Assembly: GCA_964445085.1 (NCBI GenBank)
Contig: CAYUJV010000011.1
Location: forward strand, 1-41,534
Reading direction: 5' to 3'
DNA length: 41,534 bases
Source: Thiobacter sp964445085
Lineage (GTDB): Bacteria; Pseudomonadota; Gammaproteobacteria; Burkholderiales; Thiobacteraceae
The notes below the pieces were generated by a model. That model worked only from the letters and a program-made list of their open reading frames with translations. It searched no databases and was not told the DNA's origin. The translations under genes were made by a program, and so were the position numbers. Shown here in pieces: positions 24,765 to 32,826 of this stretch (position 1 is its first letter; each line of letters begins with the position of its first letter).

Positions 24765-26624
24765 TCAGGCGGTGGCCGCCGCCTTGAACAGGCTGGCATG
24801 GGGGCTGGGCGTTTCGCCCGTGAGCAGGGCCTCCATGTCCAGCACCAGCACCACCTGCCCGTCGCCGGACAGGGTGGCGCCGGCGACGCCGTGGGGCTTG
24901 ATGTCGGACAGCGGCTTGATCACCACGTCGTCGCGGCCGATGAAACCGTCGATGGCCAGCACGAAGGCGTTCTCCGCCGACTGCATCAGCACACCGAAGG
25001 CCGGGGATTCCGAGTCCGGCCAGCCGATCAGGCTTGCCAGGGTCTTCACCGGTAGCACCTCGTCGCGCACCACCAGGGTGGCGCGCCCCGACACCTGCTG
25101 TACGTCCTGGGGCTGGATCGGGATGATCTCGCGCACCATGGACAAGGGCACGGCGAACGGCTGCGTGCCCAGCCGCACGATCAGCACCGGCAGGATCGCC
25201 AGGGTCAGCGGCAGGGTGATGGTGAAGGTCGAGCCCTGGCCGACCGCGGACTTGATGTCGATGCGGCCGTTGAGCTTGAGGATGTTGGTCTTCACCACGT
25301 CCATGCCGACGCCGCGGCCGGACACGTCGGAAATCTGGTCCTTGGTCGAGAAGCCGGGCAGGAAGATCAGGTTCAGGCTCTGGCGCTCGTCCAGGCTGTT
25401 CGCGGTTTCGTGGTCGATGAGGCCCTTCTCCAGGGCCTTGCGCCGGATCACGTCGGGGCGGATGCCGCGGCCGTCGTCGGCGATCTCGATGATGATGTGG
25501 TCGCCCACCTGCTGCGCGGAGAGGCGGATCACGCTCTTGGGCGACTTGCCGGCGGCGACGCGTTCTTCCGGACTGTCCACGCCGTGGTCGACCGCATTGC
25601 GCACGAGGTGCACCAAGGGGTCGTTCAGGTCCTCGATCATGGTCTTGTCGATCTCGGTTTCCTCGCCCTCGAGCACCAGTTCCACGTCCTTGCCCAGCTG
25701 CCGCGCCAGGTCGCGCGCCAGGCGCGGGTACTTCTGGAACAGACGGCCGATGGGCTGCATGCGCGTCTTCATCACCGCGTTCTGCAGATCCCCCACCAGC
25801 AGGTCCAGCTGGCTCACGGCCTCGTCCAGCGCCTTCAGGGTGTGGGCGTCGCTCTTGCCGGCGAGGATGTCGGCGCGCAGGCAGGTCAGGCGGTTCTTGG
25901 TGAGGCCGATTTCACCCGAGAGGTTGAGCACCTGGTCGAGGCGCACAGTATCGATGCGGATGGTGGTTTCCTTGGCCGCGGCGGGCGGCGGGGCACCCTT
26001 GCCGGCGGCCGGCCTGGATTCCGCGCGTGCAGGCACGGCCGCAGGCGCGGGCGCTGCGGCCTCATCCGGCTTGGTGCCGAGCAGTGCGTGATACAGCACC
26101 CGCCAGTCGGGACCTGCGCCTTCCGTGGCCGGCGCGCCGGCAGGGGCGGTGGGTGGGGCGCTGACAGGCTGAACATCGACCGGTTCCTGGGGCGTGTGGG
26201 CCGCCTGGTTCTTCCACACCTGCATGGCCTTTTCGCCCGCCAGCACCGCATCCAGCTCCAGCAGCAGGTCCTTGTCCGCCGCTTCGGGCATGCGCGCCTG
26301 GGCCAGGAAGCCGAACATGTCGCGCACCGTGGCGGTGGCCGCCATGATGACGTCCATGATTTCCGGCGTCAGCGTCATCTCGCCGTTGCGCAGCTTGTCG
26401 AACAGGTTTTCGGTACGGTGGCACAGCTCGACCAGCTCATGGGCGTTGAGAAAGCCCGCGCCGCCCTTGATGGTGTGGAAGCCGCGGAAGATCTGATTCA
26501 GCAGCTCGCGGTCATCCGGCGACTTCTCCAGCTCCACCAGCTTGTTGTCGACTTCGGACAGCAGATCGGTCGCTTCTGTGAGGAAGTCCTGCAGCAGGTC
26601 TTCCATCCCGGCGAATGCGCTCAT
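24765..26624 (-). CDS. cheA: Chemotaxis histidine kinase CheA
   Basis: CheA autophosphorylates and passes phosphate to CheY, CheB and CheV. The 619-residue protein has the HPt domain with phospho-His50 in FHTIKGGAGFL, an Ala/Pro-rich region (about 140-225), the dimer domain (TTIRIDTVRLDQVLNLSGEI), the ATPase domain (N-box HLVRNAVDHG, DDGRGI, FSTKDQISDVSGRGVGMDVV) and a CheW-like domain at the end. A normal P2 domain that would bind CheY is not visible; only a short ordered island, DWRVLYHALLGTK, lies in the linker. This is about 35 residues shorter than E. coli CheA. It follows cheZ by 36 bases. No cheW is in this operon. Confidence 0.97.
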   Translation of the reverse strand: MSAFAGMEDLLQDFLTEATDLLSEVDNKLVELEKSPDDRELLNQIFRGFHTIKGGAGFLNAHELVELCHRTENLFDKLRNGEMTLTPEIMDVIMAATATVRDMFGFLAQARMPEAADKDLLLELDAVLAGEKAMQVWKNQAAHTPQEPVDVQPVSAPPTAPAGAPATEGAGPDWRVLYHALLGTKPDEAAAPAPAAVPARAESRPAAGKGAPPPAAAKETTIRIDTVRLDQVLNLSGEIGLTKNRLTCLRADILAGKSDAHTLKALDEAVSQLDLLVGDLQNAVMKTRMQPIGRLFQKYPRLARDLARQLGKDVELVLEGEETEIDKTMIEDLNDPLVHLVRNAVDHGVDSPEERVAAGKSPKSVIRLSAQQVGDHIIIEIADDGRGIRPDVIRRKALEKGLIDHETANSLDERQSLNLIFLPGFSTKDQISDVSGRGVGMDVVKTNILKLNGRIDIKSAVGQGSTFTITLPLTLAILPVLIVRLGTQPFAVPLSMVREIIPIQPQDVQQVSGRATLVVRDEVLPVKTLASLIGWPDSESPAFGVLMQSAENAFVLAIDGFIGRDDVVIKPLSDIKPHGVAGATLSGDGQVVLVLDMEALLTGETPSPHASLFKAAATA

Positions 26625-26660
26625 GATGCGTTTTCCTTCTTGTTGGCGGGCCGGGGAGTG

Positions 26661-27431
26661 TCAGAACCCCAGGCTCTCGAGCAAATCGTCCACCTGTTCC
26701 TGGCTGGTGACGATGTCGGTGCGCCCTTCGGCGTTCACCACCGGCCCGTTCAGCAGGCTGGTTTCGATGTGCGACTTCTTCTCGGCCGAGGTGCTCTCCA
26801 GAAGCACTTTCAGCAACTCGTTTTCCACTTCCTTGGCCATCTCGATGACTTTCTTGATCACCTGGCCGGTGAGGTCCTGGAAGTCCTGGGCCATCATGAT
26901 TTCCATCAGCTGGTCGCTGGTGGCCTTGGTGTGGCGCGGCACTTCCTGCAGGAAGCCGCGGGTCTCGTGCACCAGCTGCTTGAAGTCGTCGACCGAGAGC
27001 TCGTTGCGGAACAGGCTGTCCCAGCGCGTGGCCAGGGTTTCCGACCGGGCTTCGAGCTCCTCCTGGATCGGCTTGGCGACATCGGTCGCATTCAGCACGC
27101 GCTCGGCCGCCTGCTGGGTCATGGCGGCGATGTAGGCGAGGCGGTCGCGGGCATCCGGAATCATGGTGTCCACGGCCTTTTCGATGTTCTTGTCGTAGCC
27201 GAGCTCGTGCAGCGTGTCGTGCAGCTTGCGGGTCAGGTGGCCGATCTGCGAGTAGTAGGGTTCGTTCATGCTCGCACCCGCCTCGGCGGCCGGGGCAGCC
27301 TCGGGCGTCGGTTCAGCCGCTGCCGCAGCGGCTTGCGGGGCGGGCGCCGTCTCGGCCGCCGCATTGGCCATGACGATGCTGTCGAACAGGGCTTCCAGGT
27401 CGTCGCTGTCGCCGCTTGCCGTGTTGCTCAC
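26661..27431 (-). CDS. cheZ: CheY-P phosphatase CheZ
   Basis: CheZ speeds loss of phosphate from CheY. The 256-residue protein has a low-complexity Ala/Pro-rich N-terminus (to about residue 48), the long helical hairpin with PDARDRLAYIAAMTQQAAER and the catalytic QDFQDLTGQVIKKV (the inserted Gln acts in catalysis), a flexible linker, and the C-terminal CheY-binding helix EQVDDLLESLGF, which is nearly the same as in E. coli. The start overlaps the cheY stop by 4 bases (ATGA), so enzyme and substrate are translationally coupled. Confidence 0.97.
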   Translation of the reverse strand: MSNTASGDSDDLEALFDSIVMANAAAETAPAPQAAAAAAEPTPEAAPAAEAGASMNEPYYSQIGHLTRKLHDTLHELGYDKNIEKAVDTMIPDARDRLAYIAAMTQQAAERVLNATDVAKPIQEELEARSETLATRWDSLFRNELSVDDFKQLVHETRGFLQEVPRHTKATSDQLMEIMMAQDFQDLTGQVIKKVIEMAKEVENELLKVLLESTSAEKKSHIETSLLNGPVVNAEGRTDIVTSQEQVDDLLESLGF

Positions 27432-27823
27432 TTGGCACCTCCTTGATTCGCAAAAATCTTGTTCAGTTTTTCCTCGAGGGTGGCGGCCGTGAACGGCTTC
27501 ACCACATAGCCGCTGGCGCCGGCCTGGGCGGCCTCGATGATGTTTTCCTTCTTCGCCTCGGCCGTGACCATCAGCACCGGCAGGTGCTTCAGGTTGGCGT
27601 CGCCGCGGATGTTCTTCAGCAGGTCGAGGCCGGTCATGTTGGGCATGTTCCAGTCGCTGACGACGAAGTCGAAGTGCGCGCTGCGCAGTTTCGACAGCGC
27701 GGCCACGCCGTCCTCCGCCTCGTCCACGTTGGTGAAGCCGAGCTCCTTGAGCAGGTTGCGGACGATGCGGCGCATGGTCGAGAAGTCGTCCACCACCAGG
27801 AATTTCATATTCGGGTCAGCCAT
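27428..27823 (-). CDS. cheY: Chemotaxis response regulator CheY
   Basis: A 131-residue single receiver that binds the flagellar switch protein FliM when phosphorylated. Residue positions match E. coli CheY: phospho-Asp57 followed by Trp58 (VVSDWNMPNMTG), Thr87 (LMVTAEAK), Tyr106 and Lys109 (GYVVKPF). ATG 27823 is preceded by CAGGAG at 9-bp spacing. The second gene after it is cheA, and cheZ overlaps its end. It is the clear motor regulator of this region. Confidence 0.98.
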   Translation of the reverse strand: MADPNMKFLVVDDFSTMRRIVRNLLKELGFTNVDEAEDGVAALSKLRSAHFDFVVSDWNMPNMTGLDLLKNIRGDANLKHLPVLMVTAEAKKENIIEAAQAGASGYVVKPFTAATLEEKLNKIFANQGGAK

Positions 27824-27869
27824 ATGCTACTACTCCTGTCTTGCGATTTCGTGTTTCTGATTCTTCAGC

Positions 27870-28805
27870 CTACCCAAGGAAGGGGCGCAGCGTGTCGGCG
27901 AGCACCGCAGGGTCGAACTTCGCCACGTAGCTGTCCACGCCAACGTTTTGGCCCATGGCCCGGTTGGCTTCCGAGGACAGCGAGGAATGCATGATGACCG
28001 GGATGCCGTCGAACCGGTGGTCGGACTTGATCTGCTTGGTCAGGACATAGCCGTCCATTTCCGGCATCTCGGCGTCGGTCAGGATCAGGCTGATCTGGTC
28101 CTTCAGCGCCACGCCCTCGGCCTGGGCGCGCGTGGCAAGGCCCTGCAGCTTGTCCCAGGCCTCCAGCCCATTGGTGGCCTGCTGGTACTTGATGCCCATG
28201 GTTTCCAGCACGCGGGTGATTTCCTTGCGCGCGACCATGGAATCGTCGGCAAAGAAGATCATGTGCTCGCGCTCGGAGTCGACCTTCTCCAGCGGCGGCA
28301 CGTCCTCCTCGCCGATGGCCTGGGCCAGGATCTGCTCCACGTCCAGGATCGACACCAGCTTGCCGTCCGGCAGCTCGGTGATGGCGGTGATCATGGAGTC
28401 GGCGCCGGTCAGCATGGAGGTGGGTGGCTTAACCTTGTCCCAGTCCACACGGATGATGCGGTCCACGTCGTGCACCAGGAAGCCCTGGGTGTGGCGCGAG
28501 AACTCGGTCACGATCATGGTCTGGCCGCTGTCGGGCGGCGCGCCGTCGATGTTGATGAATTTCGCCAGCGAGATGACCGGGATGATGTTGCCGCGCAGGG
28601 AGATCACGCCTTCCACCCCGGGCGGGGTGTTCGGCGTCTTGGTGATCGACGGCGTCTGGGACACCTCGCGCACCTTGAACACGTTGATGCCGAACACCTC
28701 GCCCGTGCCGAGGGTGAACAGCAGAATCTCCATCTTGTTGGAACCGGCGAGCTTGGTGCGGCCGTCGACGGTTTCGAGTAAAGCGGGGTTGGCTGGCATG
28801 TCCAT
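27870..28805 (-). CDS. cheV: Chemotaxis coupling/regulator protein CheV (second of pair)
   Basis: CheV joins a CheW-like coupling domain to a receiver and can link receptors to CheA or act as a phosphate sink. The 311-residue protein has the coupling domain (about 20-170; INVFKVREVSQTPSITKTP, GVEGVISLRGNIIPVISL) and a receiver (about 180-310) with FFADDSMVARKE, the phospho-Asp in LILTDAEMPEMDG, HSSLSS and the Lys in SYVAKFDP. All receiver residues are intact. It is a diverged paralogue of the CheV gene just upstream. Because cheW is missing from this operon, the CheV proteins may supply coupling here; that is inference. Confidence 0.96.
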   Translation of the reverse strand: MDMPANPALLETVDGRTKLAGSNKMEILLFTLGTGEVFGINVFKVREVSQTPSITKTPNTPPGVEGVISLRGNIIPVISLAKFINIDGAPPDSGQTMIVTEFSRHTQGFLVHDVDRIIRVDWDKVKPPTSMLTGADSMITAITELPDGKLVSILDVEQILAQAIGEEDVPPLEKVDSEREHMIFFADDSMVARKEITRVLETMGIKYQQATNGLEAWDKLQGLATRAQAEGVALKDQISLILTDAEMPEMDGYVLTKQIKSDHRFDGIPVIMHSSLSSEANRAMGQNVGVDSYVAKFDPAVLADTLRPFLG

Positions 28806-28834
28806 GTTGGTGACTTCCTGTTGCTGGTGTGACG

Positions 28835-29797
28835 TCAGGCGGCGGCCTTGACCGATCCCTGGAGAATCCGCGCGACGGTCTCCGACAGCCGCTGCGGCTC
28901 GAATTTCGACACATATTCATCCACGCCCACGGAGCGCCCGAGCTGCTGGTTGGACATGCCCGACAGGGACGAATGCATGACCACCGGGATGCCGGCAAAG
29001 CGCGGGTCGCTCTTGATGTTCTTGGTCAGGATGTAGCCGTCCATCTCCGGCATTTCCACATCGGTCAGCACCAGCTGGATGAAATTGCTCACGGGCAGGT
29101 GCGCCGCGTCGGCCTGCGCCGCGATCTTGAGCAGGGCCTCCCAGGCCTGGCGGCCGTTGTTCGCCATGTGGAAGCCGACGCCCATGGCATTGAGCGTTTT
29201 TTCGATCTGCTTGCGTGCGATGGCCGAGTCGTCGCAGAAGAACACCGTGCGGTCCTCCATGTTCAGGGGCTTCACCGTGCTGTACATGAATTCGTCGTCC
29301 ACATGGGTGGTTTCGGCCAGGATCTTCTCCACGTCCATCAGCATCACCAGGCGGCCATCGGCGAGCTCGGTCACGGCGGTGACCAGGCCGCCCATGTGGC
29401 CGGCGAACATCTCCGGCGGCACGCGGATGGAGGACCAGTCCAGGCGCAGGATGGTGTCGACCGCTTCCACGAGAAAGCCCTGGGTGCGCCCGTTGTACTC
29501 GGTGACGATCATGATTTCCGGCTTGCTGTCGGTCTGGATGCCGGAGAACTTCACCAGGTCCACCACCGGCACCAGCACGCCGCGCAGGCTGACCATGCCC
29601 TCGACGGCGGGCGGCATTTCCGGGGCACGGGTGATTTCCGGCACGCGCATCACCTCCCGGACCTTGAACACGTTGATGCCGTAGGTTTCGCGGCGGCCGG
29701 TGCGGGTGTCGGTGCCGAGGGTGAACAGCAGGATCTCCAGCTTGTTGGTCCCGGCCAGCTTGGTGCGGGCATCGATGTTTTTCAGCAGGTCTGACAT
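28835..29797 (-). CDS. cheV: Chemotaxis coupling/regulator protein CheV (first of pair)
   Basis: A 320-residue CheV with the same layout as its neighbour: coupling domain (INVFKVREVMRVPEITRAP, VEGMVSLRGVLVPVVDLVKF) and a complete receiver (FFCDDSAIARKQ, LVLTDVEMPEMDG, HSSLSG, EYVSKFEP). It has a short insertion, GTDTRTGRRETYG, in the first coupling strand region that the other CheV lacks. The two genes are 29 bases apart and are clearly diverged at DNA level, so the duplication is old. Two CheV proteins may answer to different receptors, such as the membrane receptor and the soluble CZB receptor upstream. Confidence 0.96.
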   Translation of the reverse strand: MSDLLKNIDARTKLAGTNKLEILLFTLGTDTRTGRRETYGINVFKVREVMRVPEITRAPEMPPAVEGMVSLRGVLVPVVDLVKFSGIQTDSKPEIMIVTEYNGRTQGFLVEAVDTILRLDWSSIRVPPEMFAGHMGGLVTAVTELADGRLVMLMDVEKILAETTHVDDEFMYSTVKPLNMEDRTVFFCDDSAIARKQIEKTLNAMGVGFHMANNGRQAWEALLKIAAQADAAHLPVSNFIQLVLTDVEMPEMDGYILTKNIKSDPRFAGIPVVMHSSLSGMSNQQLGRSVGVDEYVSKFEPQRLSETVARILQGSVKAAA

Positions 29798-29824
29798 GTT
29801 GAACTCCTGTTCGGTTGAGCCGGA

Positions 29825-30952
29825 TCAGTGGTTGTGGCTGGAGCACAGAATGGCGTTGTCTGCTTCGCCGGATGCCGCCATGCGCTCCAACTGGTCCAGC
29901 ACCTGCATGCTGGCATCCTCCATCTTCTGCAGATGCGTAAGCGCCGCATCCCATTCGCCGGCATGGTAGTGCTCCAGGGCCGCGACGCCGGAGGCATGTA
30001 CCACGCGATGCGGCGATTCGATCTCGCGATAGCCTGGCAGCTGGCTGAAACAGGCGTGGCCTTCGCCCTCGTAGTACCACTTGCCCAGCCGGCAGCTGGT
30101 ATGGCTGGCGAATTCCGATATCTGCTTGTTCGACTGGCCCATGATGACCTTGTAGATCTCGAACTTGTAGACGAGGTGGTCCACCTTGGCCAGCTCGACG
30201 AAGCTGCGCAGGGCGCTGGCGGAAATCGCGCCTTCCATGTCTCGCGAGAGGTCGATGAGGTTCTTCAGCGCAGTGGAGGCTTCCTCGCCCTTGCGGCTGA
30301 AGGAGGAGGATTCCTGGGCCTCGGTCTCCATCTGTTCCTTTGCTCCCTGGATCTCGCCCTGGATGGCGCCCACGAGGTTCGAGATCTCGTTGGTGGCGTT
30401 GGCGGTCCGCTCGGCCAGTTTCCTGACCTCGTCGGCCACGACGGCGAAACCGCGACCCTGTTCCCCGGCGCGGGCGGCCTCGATGGCCGCGTTCAGCGCC
30501 AGCAGATTGGTTTGGTCGGCGATTTCCTTGATGAGCTTCACGATGCCGCCGATCTGGCCGGCACGCTCGTTGAGGCGCTCGACGCTGTGGGCGGTTTCCT
30601 GGGTTTTCTCGGCGACATGATGCAGGTTGGCGGCAATGTCCTGCATGACGGCACGGCTGGAGTCGGAGGCGCTGGCTGCGGTGATGGCGTGCTCTTTTTC
30701 GCGCTTCATGTTCTGGGCGAGGCCCGCCAGCGTGCGCTGCATTTCACGGAAGGACACGCCGAACCGGTGCATGTTCTCGAACAGGCCGGTGTCCAGCGCT
30801 TGCCTGTTCTGCATTTGAAGAAGCTGCTGGCGCAAGGCTTCCTGGTCTTCCGTGGCAGCCGTGAGCGCCTTGGACAATTGCCGCTTTTCCAGAGTCAATG
30901 CCTCGATCTGGCGCTGGAGTGCGTTGATCTGTTCCTTCTTCCCGCCGAACAT
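29825..30952 (-). CDS. Soluble chemoreceptor with C-terminal CZB zinc domain
   Basis: A 375-residue cytoplasmic receptor with no membrane helix. Residues 1-50 form a coiled coil, followed by a short signalling domain with IKEIADQTNLLALNAAIEAA at the tip, and a C-terminal CZB domain (about 250-365). The zinc-ligand pattern is visible: His in KVDHLVYKFEIYK, Cys in HTSCRLGKWYYEG, and His residues in SPHRVVHASG. CZB receptors such as Helicobacter TlpD sense oxidants like hypochlorite or zinc through that Cys. The C-terminus SSHNH adds further possible metal ligands. It sits between the membrane receptor and the CheV pair in the operon. The signal it senses here is inferred from the family. Confidence 0.95.
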   Translation of the reverse strand: MFGGKKEQINALQRQIEALTLEKRQLSKALTAATEDQEALRQQLLQMQNRQALDTGLFENMHRFGVSFREMQRTLAGLAQNMKREKEHAITAASASDSSRAVMQDIAANLHHVAEKTQETAHSVERLNERAGQIGGIVKLIKEIADQTNLLALNAAIEAARAGEQGRGFAVVADEVRKLAERTANATNEISNLVGAIQGEIQGAKEQMETEAQESSSFSRKGEEASTALKNLIDLSRDMEGAISASALRSFVELAKVDHLVYKFEIYKVIMGQSNKQISEFASHTSCRLGKWYYEGEGHACFSQLPGYREIESPHRVVHASGVAALEHYHAGEWDAALTHLQKMEDASMQVLDQLERMAASGEADNAILCSSHNH

Positions 30953-30993
30953 CTGACTGTCTCCTGGTTATGGTTTGTTATTGAGGGCCTGCT

Positions 30994-32631
30994 TCATGAC
31001 GCGAGCCGGAAGCGGCCCACCACCTGCTCGAGTTTGGTGGCCTGTTCCAGCAGCGCATGCACGGATTGGTTCGTCTCCTGCAGCGAAGCGCTGTTGGATT
31101 CCGCCAGCGCCGCGATCCGTTCCACCTGCGCCGTGATCTGCTCGCTTTGGGCGGTGTGGCTGCGGGTGGCGGTGGCGATCTCGTGAATGCGGTTCACCGC
31201 CTCGGCCACGCTGCGGTTGATGTCCTGCAAGGCCTCGCCTGCCTGGTTGGCGTAGGTCACGCCTTCGGCGACCTGGGTGCTGCCTTTCTGCATGGTGGCG
31301 ACAGCGCGGCCGGTCTCGGACTGGATCGCGTTGATCATGGTGGAAATCTCGCTGGTGGCGTTGGTGGTGCGTTCGGCGAGCTTGCGTACTTCGTCCGCCA
31401 CCACCGCGAAGCCGCGGCCCTGTTCGCCGGCGCGGGCGGCCTCGATGGCCGCGTTGAGCGCAAGCAGGTTGGTCTGGTCGGCGATGTCCTTGATCACCGC
31501 CAGGATCTGCCCGATCTGGCTGGAGCGCTCGCCGAGCTCGGCGATCATGCGCGCCGACTCGCTCACGGTCTTCGAGACTTCCTGGATGCCTTTCACGGCG
31601 GTGGAGACCACGGTATTGCCCTGTTCGGCCATGGCGCGGGCTTCGCTCGCCGCACTCTCGATTTCCTCGGCAGTGGCCGCGATCTGCTGGAATGCCCGAT
31701 TGAGGTTCTCGATGGAGGCGGCGGCCTGGGCCGCTTCCCGGGACTGGGTGCGCGAGCTGCTGGTGACCTGGTCCGCGACGGCGGACAGGCGGCTGGCGGT
31801 GGTGCCCACGTTGTGGCTGGAATGCGTGACTTCGCGCACGATGCCGGAGAACTGGTCGGTCATGGCGTCGAAGCTCTGGGCGACGTTGCCGATTTCGTCC
31901 TTGCGCTCGCTGTTGACGCGGGTGGTGAGGTCGCCCGCGGCCAGGCGCTTGGCTGCCGATTGCAGGCTGGCCACGCCGCGGTTGATGCCGCGGGTCAGGA
32001 AGATCCCGAGCGCGGCGGACAGCACCACGCCCAGCACCAGGGCGGCGATGGAAATCGTCCGCACCACGCGCGCCCGTTTCACCGCCGCGGCGAAATCATG
32101 CTCGGCCCACTTGGTCTGGTATTCGATCAGGCTGTCGATGGCGTCGGAAACCTTGGCATAGAGCGGGTCGCCCTGTTCCTTGCGCAGCTTGTCCGCTTCG
32201 GCGAACTTCTCGCCCTGCAGCAGATCGATCATGGGCATCAGGGCGGTCGTGCCGAATTTCGTGCGCGCGTCGATGAAAGCATCGAACAGCCGCTTTTCCT
32301 CGCCGCTCGGGTTCTTGGCCCGGTAGGCCGCGAGGATCTGCTCGATCTTGAACACCGCGCTGCGCACCTTGTCCCCGTAGGCCATGATCTCGAACGCATC
32401 GGTTTCCTGGCGCGCCGCCAGCAGGTTCATGCGGCTTTGCATCTGGTAATTGCGGATGCTGTTCAGCTGGTCGATGGTCAGCAAGCGGTCCTTGTAGATG
32501 GATTCCGCCACTTTGTTGGCGGAATTGAGGCCGATGAGTCCGGTGATGCCCACCGCGAGCATGAGCAGGGCGCTGCTGGCGACGAGGAACGTCAGCTTGG
32601 TCCGGATCGTCAGGTTGCAGAAGAATCGCAT
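30994..32631 (-). CDS. Methyl-accepting chemotaxis protein, four-helix-bundle sensor, 40H-like
   Basis: A 545-residue transmembrane chemoreceptor: TM1 (about 11-34), a periplasmic region of about 155 residues of four-helix-bundle type, TM2 (about 190-213), HAMP (about 214-267), then a long signalling domain. The hairpin arms (MIAELGERSSQIGQILAVIK before the tip) align without gaps to Pseudomonas 40H receptors and are longer than those of the 34H receptors at the window start. It ends VVGRFRLAS with no CheR pentapeptide. ATG 32631 is chosen because AAAGGAGC precedes it; an upstream GTG would extend through the promoter. It is the first gene of the eight-gene chemotaxis operon. Confidence 0.95.
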   Translation of the reverse strand: MRFFCNLTIRTKLTFLVASSALLMLAVGITGLIGLNSANKVAESIYKDRLLTIDQLNSIRNYQMQSRMNLLAARQETDAFEIMAYGDKVRSAVFKIEQILAAYRAKNPSGEEKRLFDAFIDARTKFGTTALMPMIDLLQGEKFAEADKLRKEQGDPLYAKVSDAIDSLIEYQTKWAEHDFAAAVKRARVVRTISIAALVLGVVLSAALGIFLTRGINRGVASLQSAAKRLAAGDLTTRVNSERKDEIGNVAQSFDAMTDQFSGIVREVTHSSHNVGTTASRLSAVADQVTSSSRTQSREAAQAAASIENLNRAFQQIAATAEEIESAASEARAMAEQGNTVVSTAVKGIQEVSKTVSESARMIAELGERSSQIGQILAVIKDIADQTNLLALNAAIEAARAGEQGRGFAVVADEVRKLAERTTNATSEISTMINAIQSETGRAVATMQKGSTQVAEGVTYANQAGEALQDINRSVAEAVNRIHEIATATRSHTAQSEQITAQVERIAALAESNSASLQETNQSVHALLEQATKLEQVVGRFRLAS

Positions 32632-32668
32632 GGGCCGCTCCTTTGAGTATTTGTTGCGCGCTGCCCGT

Positions 32669-32696
32669 ATATCGGCAGGGAGGGCGCGAAACTTTA
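32669..32696 (-). promoter_or_regulatory. Sigma-28 (FliA)-type promoter of the che operon
   Basis: On the minus strand TAAAGTTT is a perfect -35 match, followed by a 12-base spacer and GCCGATAT (7 of 8). The usual spacer is 11, so it is one base long. The start codon of the receptor gene is 38 bases downstream. Confidence 0.75.
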
Positions 32697-32754
32697 AGGG
32701 AAGCGTTAGGCGCGCGGAGCGGCAGTTTTGGCTGGCCAAGACGCCCGATCCCAC

Positions 32755-32760
32755 TATAAT
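32755..32760 (+). promoter_or_regulatory. -10 element (TATAAT) upstream of fleS
   Basis: A perfect TATAAT, 66 bases before the fleS start. No good -35 is placed 16-18 bases upstream (CTGGCC at that spot). It reads away from the sigma-28-type promoter of the che operon within the same 195-base gap. Confidence 0.45.
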
Positions 32761-32826
32761 CTCCGTTCATGATCAATCAGTTCCCGCACCCGGCCGCGCT
32801 CCTGACGGCGGCGCCCGAAGCCCGCC

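Noticed and set aside
25410..27446. 678-residue plus-strand frame opposite cheA and cheZ
   Set aside because: Antisense to complete cheA and cheZ with catalytic motifs.
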